Below, in pieces: positions 51,986 through 62,648 of a stretch of 64,000 bases of DNA. Both the position numbers and the translations under genes were made by a program. The stretch comes from Aaosphaeria pasadenensis (taxonomy: Eukaryota; Ascomycota; Dothideomycetes; Pleosporales), in NCBI GenBank assembly GCA_022813625.1, contig JAKLMB010000030.1, positions 186,001 to 250,000 on the forward strand, given 5' to 3'. The notes under the pieces are model-generated. The model saw only the letters and a list, made by a program, of their open reading frames with translations, searched no databases and was not told the origin of the DNA. Position 1 is the stretch's first letter, and each line of letters opens with the position of its first letter.

Positions 51986-53938
51986 TTAGAGTGGTTGTAA
52001 CTGGGGATCTGGAGCCTTACTTGCTCCTTTTGCTTGTGGCTGGGTTACCAGAGCTTGCGCAACAGCGGTGGTCTTGCTGGGAGTCCATGAGCAACAAGGT
52101 CGTCCATAGTGATCATAGCAATTGGTGCAGACATTGTAGCCAGTGCCTGACTTTTGCACGCATTTGTCCGTCCCTGCTCCAGCAAGGGCCAGTTGACATG
52201 TATCGCACGTCTTTCTGTTTCTTGCCGCCGCCTTTGACCCAAATGCGATGTTGACACCCTGCAACTTATACTGAGGCTTTCTCATTTCCTGCATGATAAT
52301 GTTGTCGGGTATACGATAGGATCCTAGGTCGTTGGGGTAGGCATTTTGGTCCCGATAGCTCATGATCTTGAGCAGATGGTTATAGTCGACTTGTTTGACT
52401 CGGGCGAATCCTAGATTGGTGATGAAGGCACGAGGCCCAAGGGGTACTCCGAATAGGAAATGCATGATGCCCACACCGTTCGCATAGGTGTCTATCATTC
52501 CACGGCTGCTGTCTGGGATTCGTTGTGGGGTGTCGGATTGGCAGTAACGAGACCTCCAAGACCCTTGTGGATCTCGCCATTCGATTCGTAAAGCCCAGCT
52601 GTTTGCGATGTTCCAGTTCGTGAAGGGCCCAATGTATGGCAACCGGGCCCAGGATCGTGAATGAGGTTTACCGTCCAATCGAACCTCAAACACTAGCTGA
52701 AAAGTGTCGTTCTTTCGAGGGGCGTCTATACCATCGACCTGGTTGACTAAAGGGCGAAAGCGGAAGCTGTTGAAAGTTTCTTCCATTTGTGTCCAATGCA
52801 CTTGTACTTCGTATACCGATATTCGGAAGCCGTCCTTAGTCTTATCAACATCGTGAAGAGTTTCGGGAGTGGTTCGGCGGAAGTTGGCGGTCGGTATAAC
52901 ACCCTCCCCTTCCACCTGGATTAATGCATCGGTACGGAGCCAAAGAGCCTTCTCGGTTGTGCACTCGGACAGCGGCGACGAAATATTTACCCCGAACCTG
53001 CATCCGAAAGTAGGTCGAGAAGTCCCGCCAGGCCAATTGCTAACAGTCGCGGCTGCAAGGTAAACCTGCCGCAAGTGGGAAGCGCACTCAACATCCGCCT
53101 CAGCATCAGGTCTATCAGATAGTGTAGAGGTGTTGCCATCAAGGACTCCAGGTCGGTATGTTTCCAATAGACAAATGAATGCCTGCTCGCATACGAAGAA
53201 GGGTGGTGAGGCATTATCGCCAGCGAGAAAGCAGAGAACATGCATGGAGTCTGTGGTTCCTGGGTGGCTCCTGAGACTTTCATGGTATCCGCCAGTTGGT
53301 TTATCTTTGTGCTTCTGGTATTGCTCGTAGAAGTCCTGGGCTTTACCAATATACGCGTGATATTCTCCTTCGTGATCCCGGTACCGTCGAAAGTATATTC
53401 CACCAGATCCCTTGGGATAGTTGTCATCAATGGTGTGAGCAGCATTGTCCACCATTGCTTGGAATGAGAAATCATGCCTGTTGAGCACGTCAAGCAGCCC
53501 AGCCTTGTGAACACCCGAGTTCATGATGCTAGTAATGCCCGCAATTTCGGTCCCAGCTTCACCACCAAGGGTTCCTTTTATAACGTCCGTCATGAAAGGT
53601 GCTTCGCACTTGGCAAGCGCCCTTAGGAAGGCGTCGATAGACCGAGAAAGCAAACCGGAATCCGAGTCTTGGTTGGGCGCAGGCGCAGGAACAGTAGGGG
53701 CGAGGGTGTCCATGTTGGTTGTCCACTCCGTGTTCCATGGGACCGATCCACCTTTGAGACACTCTTTTGGTATGTGCACAGGATCCTTCACTCCTGGGAT
53801 GCCCACTCGAGCCCATGGGCCTTTTCCTTCCTGTAGTAGTAGGACCTTACCCTGAGTGCCGACCTTCAAGGCTATGCCCAACTTTGGATCTTTGTAGTAT
53901 TTGATGACTTCGCAGCCATAGTCAACTCTGAGAGACAT
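51986..53938 (-). CDS. GIY-YIG-like domain protein with Cys-rich C-terminus, function unknown
   Basis: Intronless, 650 aa counted from ATG 53938 (MSLRVDYGCEV). The frame runs upstream to 54154, but the added 72 residues look like translated UTR (His/Thr/Pro-rich). Residues about 178-255 resemble a GIY-YIG domain: GGIYFRRYRD (GIY at 180-182), YHAYIGKA (YIG at 196-198), an HK at 210 and a Glu in FFVCEQAF (E251) at the usual catalytic-Glu place. The usual Arg, nine residues after the YIG glycine counted inclusively, is Gln206 here. The C-terminal 60 residues carry clustered cysteines (CDTCQLAL, KCVQ, VCTNCYDHYGRPCC), a probable zinc-binding module. No signal peptide or membrane segment. It may be a DNA-acting protein or a catalytically dead relative; no named fungal homologue is recognised. 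Confidence 0.7.
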   Translation of the reverse strand: MSLRVDYGCEVIKYYKDPKLGIALKVGTQGKVLLLQEGKGPWARVGIPGVKDPVHIPKECLKGGSVPWNTEWTTNMDTLAPTVPAPAPNQDSDSGLLSRSIDAFLRALAKCEAPFMTDVIKGTLGGEAGTEIAGITSIMNSGVHKAGLLDVLNRHDFSFQAMVDNAAHTIDDNYPKGSGGIYFRRYRDHEGEYHAYIGKAQDFYEQYQKHKDKPTGGYHESLRSHPGTTDSMHVLCFLAGDNASPPFFVCEQAFICLLETYRPGVLDGNTSTLSDRPDAEADVECASHLRQVYLAAATVSNWPGGTSRPTFGCRFGVNISSPLSECTTEKALWLRTDALIQVEGEGVIPTANFRRTTPETLHDVDKTKDGFRISVYEVQVHWTQMEETFNSFRFRPLVNQVDGIDAPRKNDTFQLVFEVRLDGKPHSRSWARLPYIGPFTNWNIANSWALRIEWRDPQGSWRSRYCQSDTPQRIPDSSRGMIDTYANGVGIMHFLFGVPLGPRAFITNLGFARVKQVDYNHLLKIMSYRDQNAYPNDLGSYRIPDNIIMQEMRKPQYKLQGVNIAFGSKAAARNRKTCDTCQLALAGAGTDKCVQKSGTGYNVCTNCYDHYGRPCCSWTPSKTTAVAQALVTQPQAKGASKAPDPQLQPL

Positions 53939-54843
53939 GATGTAGAGCGTCGAAAAGTACAGTGTTGGTTGATACAAGATCGGCGGAGTTGGGATTTTGT
54001 GTCGTTTGTGTGTGTGTGATGGTGGGTGGGTAGGTGAGTGAGTCGCGGAAGGAAGGAACGAAGAAGGAAGACGGTGAGTGAGCGTGTGAGTGAAGGCAAG
54101 ACAGACGACGCGACCCCAGACTCTACCCACTACTACTACCTTCCACCTACCCAAGTGTATCTAATATCCGTCGACTACCACAATCAGCACAAAAGAAATC
54201 ATTCAGATTGAATGATAGATGGGGCATATATACCTGCCTACAGCAGCTTTTTGTAGTTTGAGCCCAGCACTTCAAACTCAACAACAATCAATCAATGTCC
54301 AGCCAACCTTCACGAGGACTAATCCGACCTCCCTCCTACCTATGGATGAAGATTAGTAGGGTAGAGTATGCTGTATCGTCCACTGCCACTGCACCTTCAC
54401 TCACTCACTCCGCTCACTTCAGATACCAAAGACACAGGTTCCGAAGAAAAACACGGTTGGAAGCTACTATTTGCGATTGATTGATTCATCCCGACCAAGC
54501 CACCGACCCGTCCCCTCCCACCCGTTTCGAATGGCGCGGGACGACGCACGATGGTCACGTACCTACATACATACACGTAAAAGAGTTCAAGAAAGGGCGG
54601 GATACAGTCCCCCCCGGGCTGGAAAAAGAAGAAAACAAACAAAAACTCCAGACCTAATGCCGCGGCGATGAATTGTCGTCGCCTGCCCTATTTTGCTGAG
54701 ACATGCAGAGAAAACAATATACTGTCGCCCTCCAGAAGACACTGTGTGAAAAGGAAAAGATGCAGATTGATTGTGTGTTGTTTTTAGCTCTTAGATATTA
54801 CTGTCCAAAAAAACTAGACTGAATCACAGGGTACTGGGGTCCT
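53939..54843. other. Intergenic between Swi1 stop and GIY-YIG start
   Basis: 905 bp, the promoter/leader of the GIY-YIG gene with a GTGTGTGTG run near 54010. No gene supported. Confidence 0.55.
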
Positions 54844-57800
54844 TCATGCGCCATCATCAAGATACCCTATACCGCAGAACTGCCGCAGCGACCGGACGTC
54901 TAGGCTGGGTGTGAGGAGGGCGCTGAGGAGCGTCTCTTTCTTGGGCAAGACGTCAGCCTTGACCTTCCATGTACTGCCTCCGAACGACACCGTGTCGAAG
55001 TCGAGGTCGTCGTCGTCCTCCTCCACGTCCGATTCAGCGTCAGCGTCAGCGTCTTTTGAAAGTGACGTGTGGCCATTCGCCCGTTGGTGCGAACCCTTCA
55101 CCAGGACATCATTACCCTTCGACTTTTCACCCAACCTCTTCAACATGGAAAGCGCACGATGGACAATGAGTTGGAAGCCTTGGATATCGGGGTCCATGGG
55201 GCGCTGATTACGACCACCGCGATGTTCTGGCTGGGGAGGCAACATCGTAGCGTCGGTCGCGCAGAGCGACATTGCAAACTTCAGCAGGCTAGCCGCCCAC
55301 CCATCATCCGACTCCAACCATGACCGACAGATTGGGCTCTCTGAACCTGGAGCGAGGCTGGCAAGAATGTCTGCCGCAAGCATGCCTTGCATGAGATATG
55401 GCTTCCTAGCTTCTGCGATACGTGCCTCAGTCTGTCGAACTTCCTTGATCCGCGTTTCCGACGCCTGATGCAACCTGCCCGACGTTCGATCGGGAACCAC
55501 CGAAATCGCAAGAGAGAACGCGCGAGTCAACAGATCGTGGGGCGGTGATGAGGAAGCGTCGCTGGTGAAGATCTGTTTATAATACGTCCGATTGGGATCA
55601 TCACGGGCGAGCAATTTGGCGAGACTGTCCACAGCCGAAGGAAGGTACCGATGCACCTGAGGGTTATAGAGTGTGAAGCTTACGGGTGACGAGGGGCGCG
55701 GTACAGGAGCGAAGGCGCAGAGGAAATGGAGGATCGCATAGGCATCGTCCCGTGATGGCAGGACGATCTTGGTGCTTGTATTGGAGAAGAAAGTAACGAG
55801 ATCCTTCATGAAATCAAACGTGTTCATGTGCGTCCTGAGGAAGAGGATGCGCGTTCCAACAAGGCGAATGGCGTGTGCGAAGAACTTCAAGACGGTTGGA
55901 GTTGCAAGCTGGCTGTGATTCACCTCCAGGAACGACAGATTCCTGAAGATGGTTGTGATCGCCAGTAATCGGTCTGCTGTCCGTTCCAAGTCGTATGCTT
56001 TTGTACCAAACTCTGGCAAATCTTGGAGAGCCGATATCTCTGCCTGGCAGTTGTGTATGACATCCTCGTAGGCCGTCAGATCCAGAATGTCAGAAACTTC
56101 GGGGTTGTCGTTGGCCAATATATCCAATTGATCCTCAGCAAACTCGGCTAGCACTTCGGCCAAATCTTCACACTTCTCAAGCTCCAACGTGAGTTGGTGC
56201 TCATAAGTGAGCCTCGAAAGCGTATCGAGCGCGACTCGGGTCTCGGCGTGCAGACCGGATCGAATGCTCATGGTTAATGCGCGGATGTCCACGACGCCCA
56301 TCTCCATAACGTTTGGTACGTTTGGTCGGTTGAACAGAATCGTATCCACATTTCTGTTCAGACCCTCCGAATCGAAGTCCAACCCTGTCCATCTATTTAT
56401 CGTTCTGGTTGTGGGTTTATAAGTCTTGCCATCAATGATGTCGGTTAAATCCTTGCTCGCATCCACATCTACAGCGCCGACGGGCTTTCCGATGGAACCC
56501 GGTGGGATAGAGAGCCTCTGTGCATCAAGAGGTGTGGGCGTGCCTTCCAATTGTTGGCTCATGCTCTTCCTGTGTTGATCGAACGCGTTTCCGTGTAGTT
56601 TCCCGTCTGCTTGCGGGGTACTTCGGCCGTTCATGGTCGCCAATGTTGCATTGCCCTGCATCGGTGTTGCGTGATCAAAGTTCTGGAGGTGAGGCTGTTG
56701 AGGTTGGGGCTGCTGCTGTTGGGGAGTTGGTGGTTGTTGAGGTTGTTGAGGTTGGGGTGTCTGTTGAGGTTGCGGAGGTTGTTGTAGCGGCTGTTGCATG
56801 CCCTGATTGAACTGTTGCTGCTGCTGAAGCTGTTGCTGTTGCATCTGTTGCTGGTGTTGGAGTTGTTGCTGCTGTTGCTGCTGCTGTTGCTGTTGTTGCT
56901 GCATGGGTCCTTCATTCTGACGCTGCAACTGCTGTTGCTGCTGCTGGGCCCTTACTTTGCTTTGTTGCAATTGTTGCAAGTACTCCTGCTGTGCGTTGTT
57001 GTTCATCTGACCAGATCCTCCGGGTCTTGTTGGAGACATCTGGCCCATCATCGCATTGCCTCCCATTTGTTGCGCCTGGCCCTGTGCCTGACCTTGCGCC
57101 ATGCCTTGCATCTGTGACCTTTGTTTCGCGAAGAAGGCAGATTCGTAGAGCCCCAAATTCTCCTGGTAGATCTTGGATAACTCCGCAGGAGCATCGGGAA
57201 ACTGTCGAGGGTCAATGCCCAGTGGCGGACAAAGTTTAGGCCAACCATTCTGTTGCGTTACGCCGGCCCAGCCCTTCATCTTGATCACGAACGAGTACAA
57301 CTGATAGAGATTGATGGGGCGTCCTGCAATCATCGGGTTTGGATTGAAGCCGCGGCCATTCTGGGCGTTCAACGCAGCTACGTTCTTGAGAAACGTCTGA
57401 GGATGCATCTGTGGCATGCCCGGCATTTGCTGTCCCGGTACCATGTTCCTCGGCATGTTCTGCGGCTGGCCCATGGGGCCGGGCATCGGCCCAGTGTGGT
57501 GACGCTGCTGTGCTGCCATGTTACTAGCGGCCAGATTGCCTAACTGTTGTTGCTGATTAGCGGCCTGTAACTGCATTGCATAGCGCCTTTGCGCCTCCTG
57601 TTGGCGACCTTGTAGATTCGCCGACAATTGGACTCCCTGGTATGGCCCGGCGAGGTTGGGGTCGAAACCTTGGCCCATTGGAGAGCCCTGTGGGAAGCCC
57701 ATTGGGGACATTTGCGGCGCGTGTGGATTCTGGGCGGGAGAGGCGGTTTGCATTCGCTGGGGCTGCACCTGGCCGGGTCGGAAATGTTGATTCTGCATTG

Positions 57801-58026
57801 TCGGAGATGGAGTATGGGCGAAACCCTGCTGTGGGAAGCCAAACTGAGGCTGTTGCGACGGGGTCTGCGAGCGCGAAAGCGTTGGGGCTCCATTCGAGTC
57901 TCGCTTCTGGGGCACCGATGACATGGGATACGCGCGCGAGCCGTTGACTTGATTGTTTGCGATCGCGTTTGGATCTATGAAGCTGTTCGGATCGAACATG
58001 CCGTTCTGTGGGGATTGAAAATCCAT
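54844..58026 (-). CDS. swi1: SWI/SNF chromatin-remodelling subunit Swi1 (ARID protein)
   Basis: Nuclear subunit of the SWI/SNF remodeller with an AT-rich interaction domain. Intronless, 1060 aa. Seen: a Gln/Pro/Asn/Met-rich N-terminus (1-200); an ARID at about 205-305 (TFLKNVAALNAQNGRG, PINLYQLYSFVIKMKGW, GVTQQNGWPKLCPPLG, LSKIYQENLGLYESAF); a second Gln-rich tract (about 340-445, including uninterrupted poly-Q); then the long helical Swi1/ARM-like region (VRIDRALTM-like VVDIRALTMSIRSGLHAETRVALDTLSRLTYE; HAIRLVGTRILFLRTH) and an acidic segment near 1010. The C-terminus ends RSLRQFCGIGYLDDGA. Length is normal for filamentous fungi. ATG 58026 is followed by MDFQSPQNG, typical of related Swi1 N-termini. 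Confidence 0.93.
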   Translation of the reverse strand: MDFQSPQNGMFDPNSFIDPNAIANNQVNGSRAYPMSSVPQKRDSNGAPTLSRSQTPSQQPQFGFPQQGFAHTPSPTMQNQHFRPGQVQPQRMQTASPAQNPHAPQMSPMGFPQGSPMGQGFDPNLAGPYQGVQLSANLQGRQQEAQRRYAMQLQAANQQQQLGNLAASNMAAQQRHHTGPMPGPMGQPQNMPRNMVPGQQMPGMPQMHPQTFLKNVAALNAQNGRGFNPNPMIAGRPINLYQLYSFVIKMKGWAGVTQQNGWPKLCPPLGIDPRQFPDAPAELSKIYQENLGLYESAFFAKQRSQMQGMAQGQAQGQAQQMGGNAMMGQMSPTRPGGSGQMNNNAQQEYLQQLQQSKVRAQQQQQQLQRQNEGPMQQQQQQQQQQQQQLQHQQQMQQQQLQQQQQFNQGMQQPLQQPPQPQQTPQPQQPQQPPTPQQQQPQPQQPHLQNFDHATPMQGNATLATMNGRSTPQADGKLHGNAFDQHRKSMSQQLEGTPTPLDAQRLSIPPGSIGKPVGAVDVDASKDLTDIIDGKTYKPTTRTINRWTGLDFDSEGLNRNVDTILFNRPNVPNVMEMGVVDIRALTMSIRSGLHAETRVALDTLSRLTYEHQLTLELEKCEDLAEVLAEFAEDQLDILANDNPEVSDILDLTAYEDVIHNCQAEISALQDLPEFGTKAYDLERTADRLLAITTIFRNLSFLEVNHSQLATPTVLKFFAHAIRLVGTRILFLRTHMNTFDFMKDLVTFFSNTSTKIVLPSRDDAYAILHFLCAFAPVPRPSSPVSFTLYNPQVHRYLPSAVDSLAKLLARDDPNRTYYKQIFTSDASSSPPHDLLTRAFSLAISVVPDRTSGRLHQASETRIKEVRQTEARIAEARKPYLMQGMLAADILASLAPGSESPICRSWLESDDGWAASLLKFAMSLCATDATMLPPQPEHRGGRNQRPMDPDIQGFQLIVHRALSMLKRLGEKSKGNDVLVKGSHQRANGHTSLSKDADADAESDVEEDDDDLDFDTVSFGGSTWKVKADVLPKKETLLSALLTPSLDVRSLRQFCGIGYLDDGA
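56695..56965 (-). repeat. CAG/CAA-type repeat encoding poly-Gln of Swi1
   Basis: Mixed CAG/CAA codons giving long Gln runs with interspersed Pro. Likely variable in length between strains. Confidence 0.85.
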
Positions 58027-60516
58027 GATGCGCGAATAGGCCGACGGGGGTGGCCGTCGGGGGTGAGGTTAGGGGGAGATGGATTTGACGTGAGGGCGAT
58101 GACGAGGATCGGAATAGACGATGGGAGGTACTCGAGCGTGTTTGATTCACCTATGGATCAGTGTGTCAGTATGGGATTCGGGTTCGCGATGATGGTCAAC
58201 ATGGTCGCATTGGTGTCGCGATGGCCGCACGTAGTTCAGGCCAGTGAAGGAAGGACACAAATGGAAGTAGGGGAGGAGAGTGGACGCACCACGCGAGAAG
58301 AGTGTAGCGCAAGAAGCGTCTTGACATATGGAGAACCGCGAGGGACGGTCTGGGATGGAATGGTTGACAGAAGTCACGTACCGCACCTCTGTGGACGCGA
58401 TTTGCGGTCGGCTATGGGGGTTTGATCGATTGCTTTGCTGCGCCCAATTCAAGTTCAGTTCACGCAGCGGCGGCACTTGGGGGTCTGGGTTTTTAGTAAG
58501 CGTAGAGTGTCACGTGTGGCCTATTGGAGGGAGGGGGGCCGAAACAGGAACGACTACTATTAGTGGAAGTGAGAGAGAGAGATAACTCTGATGGCGACCA
58601 GCACCCCGTAGCAATTGGGGAAAACAACGAGCCTCAGAAACAAAAACAAATAATATATCAATGGGTTTTTTTTAAGCTCTCCTAAATTTTTAAACAAGAA
58701 TTACAGAGGACGTCTGCATAAGGATCAAAGCACGCGTTCGCGCTCCGCAAGCCAACCAGTGGAGTGGCGGTAGTAGCCGGGCAACTCAAGCCAGTCTAGC
58801 CCCAATTTCACCACTCCGGGTCATTCGCCGTCTGGTTACACGGGTAGCACATGTCTCTCTCCACTTATTACATCACTCGCAGCTCGTTCGCATCAGACAT
58901 CGTGGTCGTGTAGGGTCGTGGGTGTGTGTTAATTAGCTGGGTTGGTACGAGTATGTTGTATCTAATGCGCCGCCTCTTGGTCGTTGGCGAGATCCTCATC
59001 GTCCCTGGGCGTAGCGTTGTTTAGCGTTCTCGTTGCCGATACGGTGAACCCCAATCCCGCATTCTCCTCACCTCTTTACCCTCGACCTTGACTCTCCTCC
59101 CACACTCCCAACCAAATTTCCTACCTTTACTGAAGCACGGGTGAAGTTCTGAATCTTCTCTCCAGACATTGTGACACCCGATTTTGCTTACCCCTTCTCA
59201 TGCAGATGCTGTACTTCAGTATCTGAATCTCATCCTACTATGGACGACTACTGTGACTACATACTAACACACCTCAAGAGTGCGCCTGCTTCTGACTTCG
59301 TCAATAAAGTACTTGGTCGCTGCACCTTTTACTCTCGATGTCGATTGCCTCTGAATCCATGGCCAGCATCTTCTACTCGCAAGACAAGGCAACAACAGCT
59401 GACTGGAGGCTGTTTGGAATGTGGTGGGAGGAGAGACACCTGCCGACGGGTGATGCGGATTCGCTGCTTGACACGCCGTAAAATGACCGGGGTGTCCACA
59501 TATTAGGACACTACCTGCCCTCCCTCCCTCTCCCTCTTCTATCAGTCGCTCGCGGTGGGGGTTGTCGTTCTTTTCCAGTGTTATTATCGTTCAATTACTT
59601 CGCTTCGTGGGCCGTGATGCTGCTCCTAGCAAGTTGATCCAGGACTTGAAAGACTTACCCATCCCGATTTGGATTACAGCTTCACCCATCCCATATATGA
59701 CTCGACGATACACAGATATCACTGAGAGTGGGTAGACGATCTACAACAAGGACGATATTATAACCTTAATAAATACCTCCCCTGGTGGTTTCGGCGTCAG
59801 GGTTCAACAGAAGTCAATCTCTTGGACCTCAAAGCAAGGTGGCCCAAGTCGTTGCATCGCTGATCAGTGTTCCACGGACCAATAATGAAGTAATAAAAGC
59901 GGGCAGACAATCATGAATCGTTGCCTGGTGCGATGTCTGGCAGCTAGGGCAGAATCAGGCCAGACACATGCTGTTGAATTAACGATGAAAGCGTTTCTCT
60001 GGTTCGGAAGCGGGCGGTGAAATGTCCCAGACCGATTCGACCCTTCCGACGCATCGTGCATTCTCGTGTGCGCTTGGGCCGTGATTAGCTACATTCTCCG
60101 GAATTCATACAACCTACCATGTTCTTGCAGTAGCTACTGCTATCACCATGGGGTTTCCATAGGAGTTCCTGTACCGTGTGATTCTTCGCAGGATCCAAAA
60201 ATATTGTAGGATATGTCAAGAAGTTCAGTCTCTACTACAGACTCCTCTGACATTGCGATTGCCGTAACGAGACTAGAGAGGTGGAATTCAAAGGCCATAT
60301 ATAATCACGTGACTCTGTGTCGGGGGATTCCCAGGTGGTCTTGGCGGTTTTAACCCCGTTACGTCTCTCGAGCTCCATCACGTTCGATGCTTCACTACCT
60401 ACCACATCCTTTCCAACAACATCTGAGAATCCCACTCTTTGACCGACCGAATAAAGCACATCTAACGCACCGAAAAGCCGACTCGTCCCACAGATCCCCA
60501 ATCTTTCCGCACAAAC
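58027..60516. promoter_or_regulatory. Long divergent intergenic region (Swi1 / Rpt3)
   Basis: 2.5 kb between the two start codons. A 111-codon open frame at 59171-59506 has no motif and is not supported. Contains both promoters and probably a long Swi1 5' UTR; no operator recognised. Confidence 0.5.
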
Positions 60517-61888
60517 ATGGCTGACGCCGCCGTCGAGAACCCAGCGAACACGGTTCCGCCTCACAAGAAGCAACTACCTTCATCGATACCAAATTTCGAC
60601 TCGTTGGAGGGGTTCTCTACCGATGGCAACGATGACTACTCTAATTTCAAGAAGCTTCAGCGGCAACTAGAGTATGCAACAAACCCCACCGACAGCGTCC
60701 CAGCCTCTTGCTAACAGGTATCAGGTACATCCAGCTCCAGGAAGAATACATCAAGGATGAGCAGAGAAGTTTGAAGAGGGAGTTGGTGCGCGCACAAGAA
60801 GAGATCAAACGCATTCAGAGTGTTCCGCTAGTTATAGGACAGTTTATGGAGGCGATTGACCAGAAGTAAGCCTCGCGGATCTCCAGCGTCAAGAGACCAC
60901 AGAGCTAATTCATGACAGCACTGGCATTGTACAGTCGTCGACTGGTTCAAATTACGTCGTCCGCATCCTCTCCACCCTCGACCGCGAGCTTCTAAAGCCC
61001 TCATCCTCGGTCGCCCTCCATCGCCACTCAAACGCTCTTGTTGACATACTTCCGCCCGAGGCTGACTCGTCCATCGCCATGCTTGGCCAGGATGAGAAGC
61101 CAGACGTGACATATGCAGATGTCGGTGGTTTGGACATGCAGAAGCAGGAGATCCGAGAGGCCGTCGAGCTTCCGCTCACACATTTCGATCTGTACAAGCA
61201 GATTGGTATCGATCCACCTCGCGGTGTTCTTCTCTATGGACCCCCGGGAACAGGAAAGACTATGTTGGTGAAGGCGGTGGCAAACAGCACAACAGCATCT
61301 TTCATAAGAGTGGTTGGCTCCGAGTTCGTGCAGAAGTACCTTGGTGAGGGACCTCGTATGGTTCGTGACGTCTTCCGCATGGCCCGCGAGAACTCGCCAT
61401 CCATCATTTTCATCGACGAGATTGACGCGATTGCCACGAAGCGATTCGACGCTCAGACCGGTGCCGACAGAGAAGTTCAGCGTATCTTGCTTGAGTTGCT
61501 CAACCAGATGGACGGTTTCGACCAGACCGCCAACGTCAAGGTCATCATGGCAACGAACCGTGCCGATACATTAGATCCCGCCCTCCTACGTCCTGGACGT
61601 CTTGATCGAAAGATCGAATTCCCATCCCTACGCGACCGTCGCGAGCGCCGTCTAATCTTCTCCACCATTGCCGGAAAGATGAGCTTGTCCCCCGAGGTCG
61701 ATCTGGACAGCTTGATCGTCAGGAATGACCCTCTCTCCGGAGCTGTTATCGCGGCGATCATGCAGGAGGCAGGTCTGAGGGCGGTGAGGAAGAACAGGTA
61801 CAACATTATCCAGAGCGATTTGGAGGATGCATATGCCAGCCAAGTCAAGGGTGCAACAGAAGCCGACAAGTTCGACTTCTACAAGTAG
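60517..61888 (+). CDS. rpt3: 26S proteasome regulatory ATPase Rpt3 (S6b/PSMC4)
   Basis: AAA-ATPase of the 19S base that unfolds and feeds substrates into the 20S core. 421 aa in three exons: 60517-60671, 60725-60865, 60919-61888. Seen: an N-terminal coiled coil (FKKLQRQLEYIQLQEEYIKDEQRSLKRELVRAQEEI, across intron 1); an OB fold with IVQSSTGSNYVVRILSTLDRELL; TYADVGGLDMQKQEIREAVELPL; Walker A GPPGTGKTM; pore loop region around FVQKYLGEG; Walker B IIFIDEIDA; second region of homology with ATNRADTLDPALLRPGRLDRKIEFP. The C-terminus FDFYK ends in the HbYX motif (F-Y-K) that docks into the 20S alpha ring. Length is normal for Rpt3. Confidence 0.97.
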
Positions 61889-62648
61889 AGAGGAGAGGGG
61901 AAGGGGCCGCGATAGCCGCTCATCGGCGCACAACAGTCATCTTGTAAACTACCTTAGAGATGGATATCAGACTCGACTGTGCCGATATGGTACGGCCAGT
62001 GCGACTGAGCTCTCATGGACAATAGTAATAGATAACAGTCATGAATCATTACATGCGTATCGACTATGCTTTCCTTTCGAGCTGGTGTGAGACCACCTCC
62101 ATGCGTATTCCTGGATAAGTTCGATTGCTCTCTCCACAAATAGCAGCCCAGCAAATTGAAAGAATTAAAAAAAGGCTCCTATACGAACACGTGAAACAGT
62201 AAATACAGTTATTATTCATAGCCCGATGACGCGCGCGCCCGCTCGCCGGACGAAAGCCCCATACGTTTCTTACCCGCCCGGATTTCCCCTACATTTCCGT
62301 TTTCCTGATTATCTGATCGGTGGTGGGCCGGGAGGACCATTGCGCCGTCAGCCAATCAGAAGCATTATTGCAATATGGCGCTAACCACGTAGAGAATTCA
62401 TTCTGATATCATCCTTCTCGACAAGATATTCCAAGAGGAGTCCGCGGGCTCCAGGACGGTTTTAACGGAGGAGATATGAATGGATGGGTTGATGGGAATG
62501 GTATTTAAGGAGGTTGAAGTGCGGGTGTTGGAGACGTAGATTGATATCAATATCATGTACATCTTTGAGGTATAACAGCGATTGAGCCATTGTATCACAG
62601 ACACTGAATCCGCAATTCCAAGCTTTCATATCTTCTATAAAACTACCA
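61889..62648. promoter_or_regulatory. Intergenic/promoter of the SDR gene with CCAAT box
   Basis: 760 bp. CAGCCAATCAGA at about 62350-62360 contains a CCAAT box (62352-62356) in a strong flanking context, about 290 bp before the SDR ATG. No gene supported. Confidence 0.5.

Noticed and set aside
53939..54154. 72-residue N-terminal extension of the GIY-YIG gene
   Set aside because: Sequence is His/Thr/Pro-rich UTR-like; the conserved-looking protein begins at the ATG at 53938.
59171..59506. 111-codon frame between Swi1 and Rpt3
   Set aside because: No motif and no neighbours in frame; likely chance.
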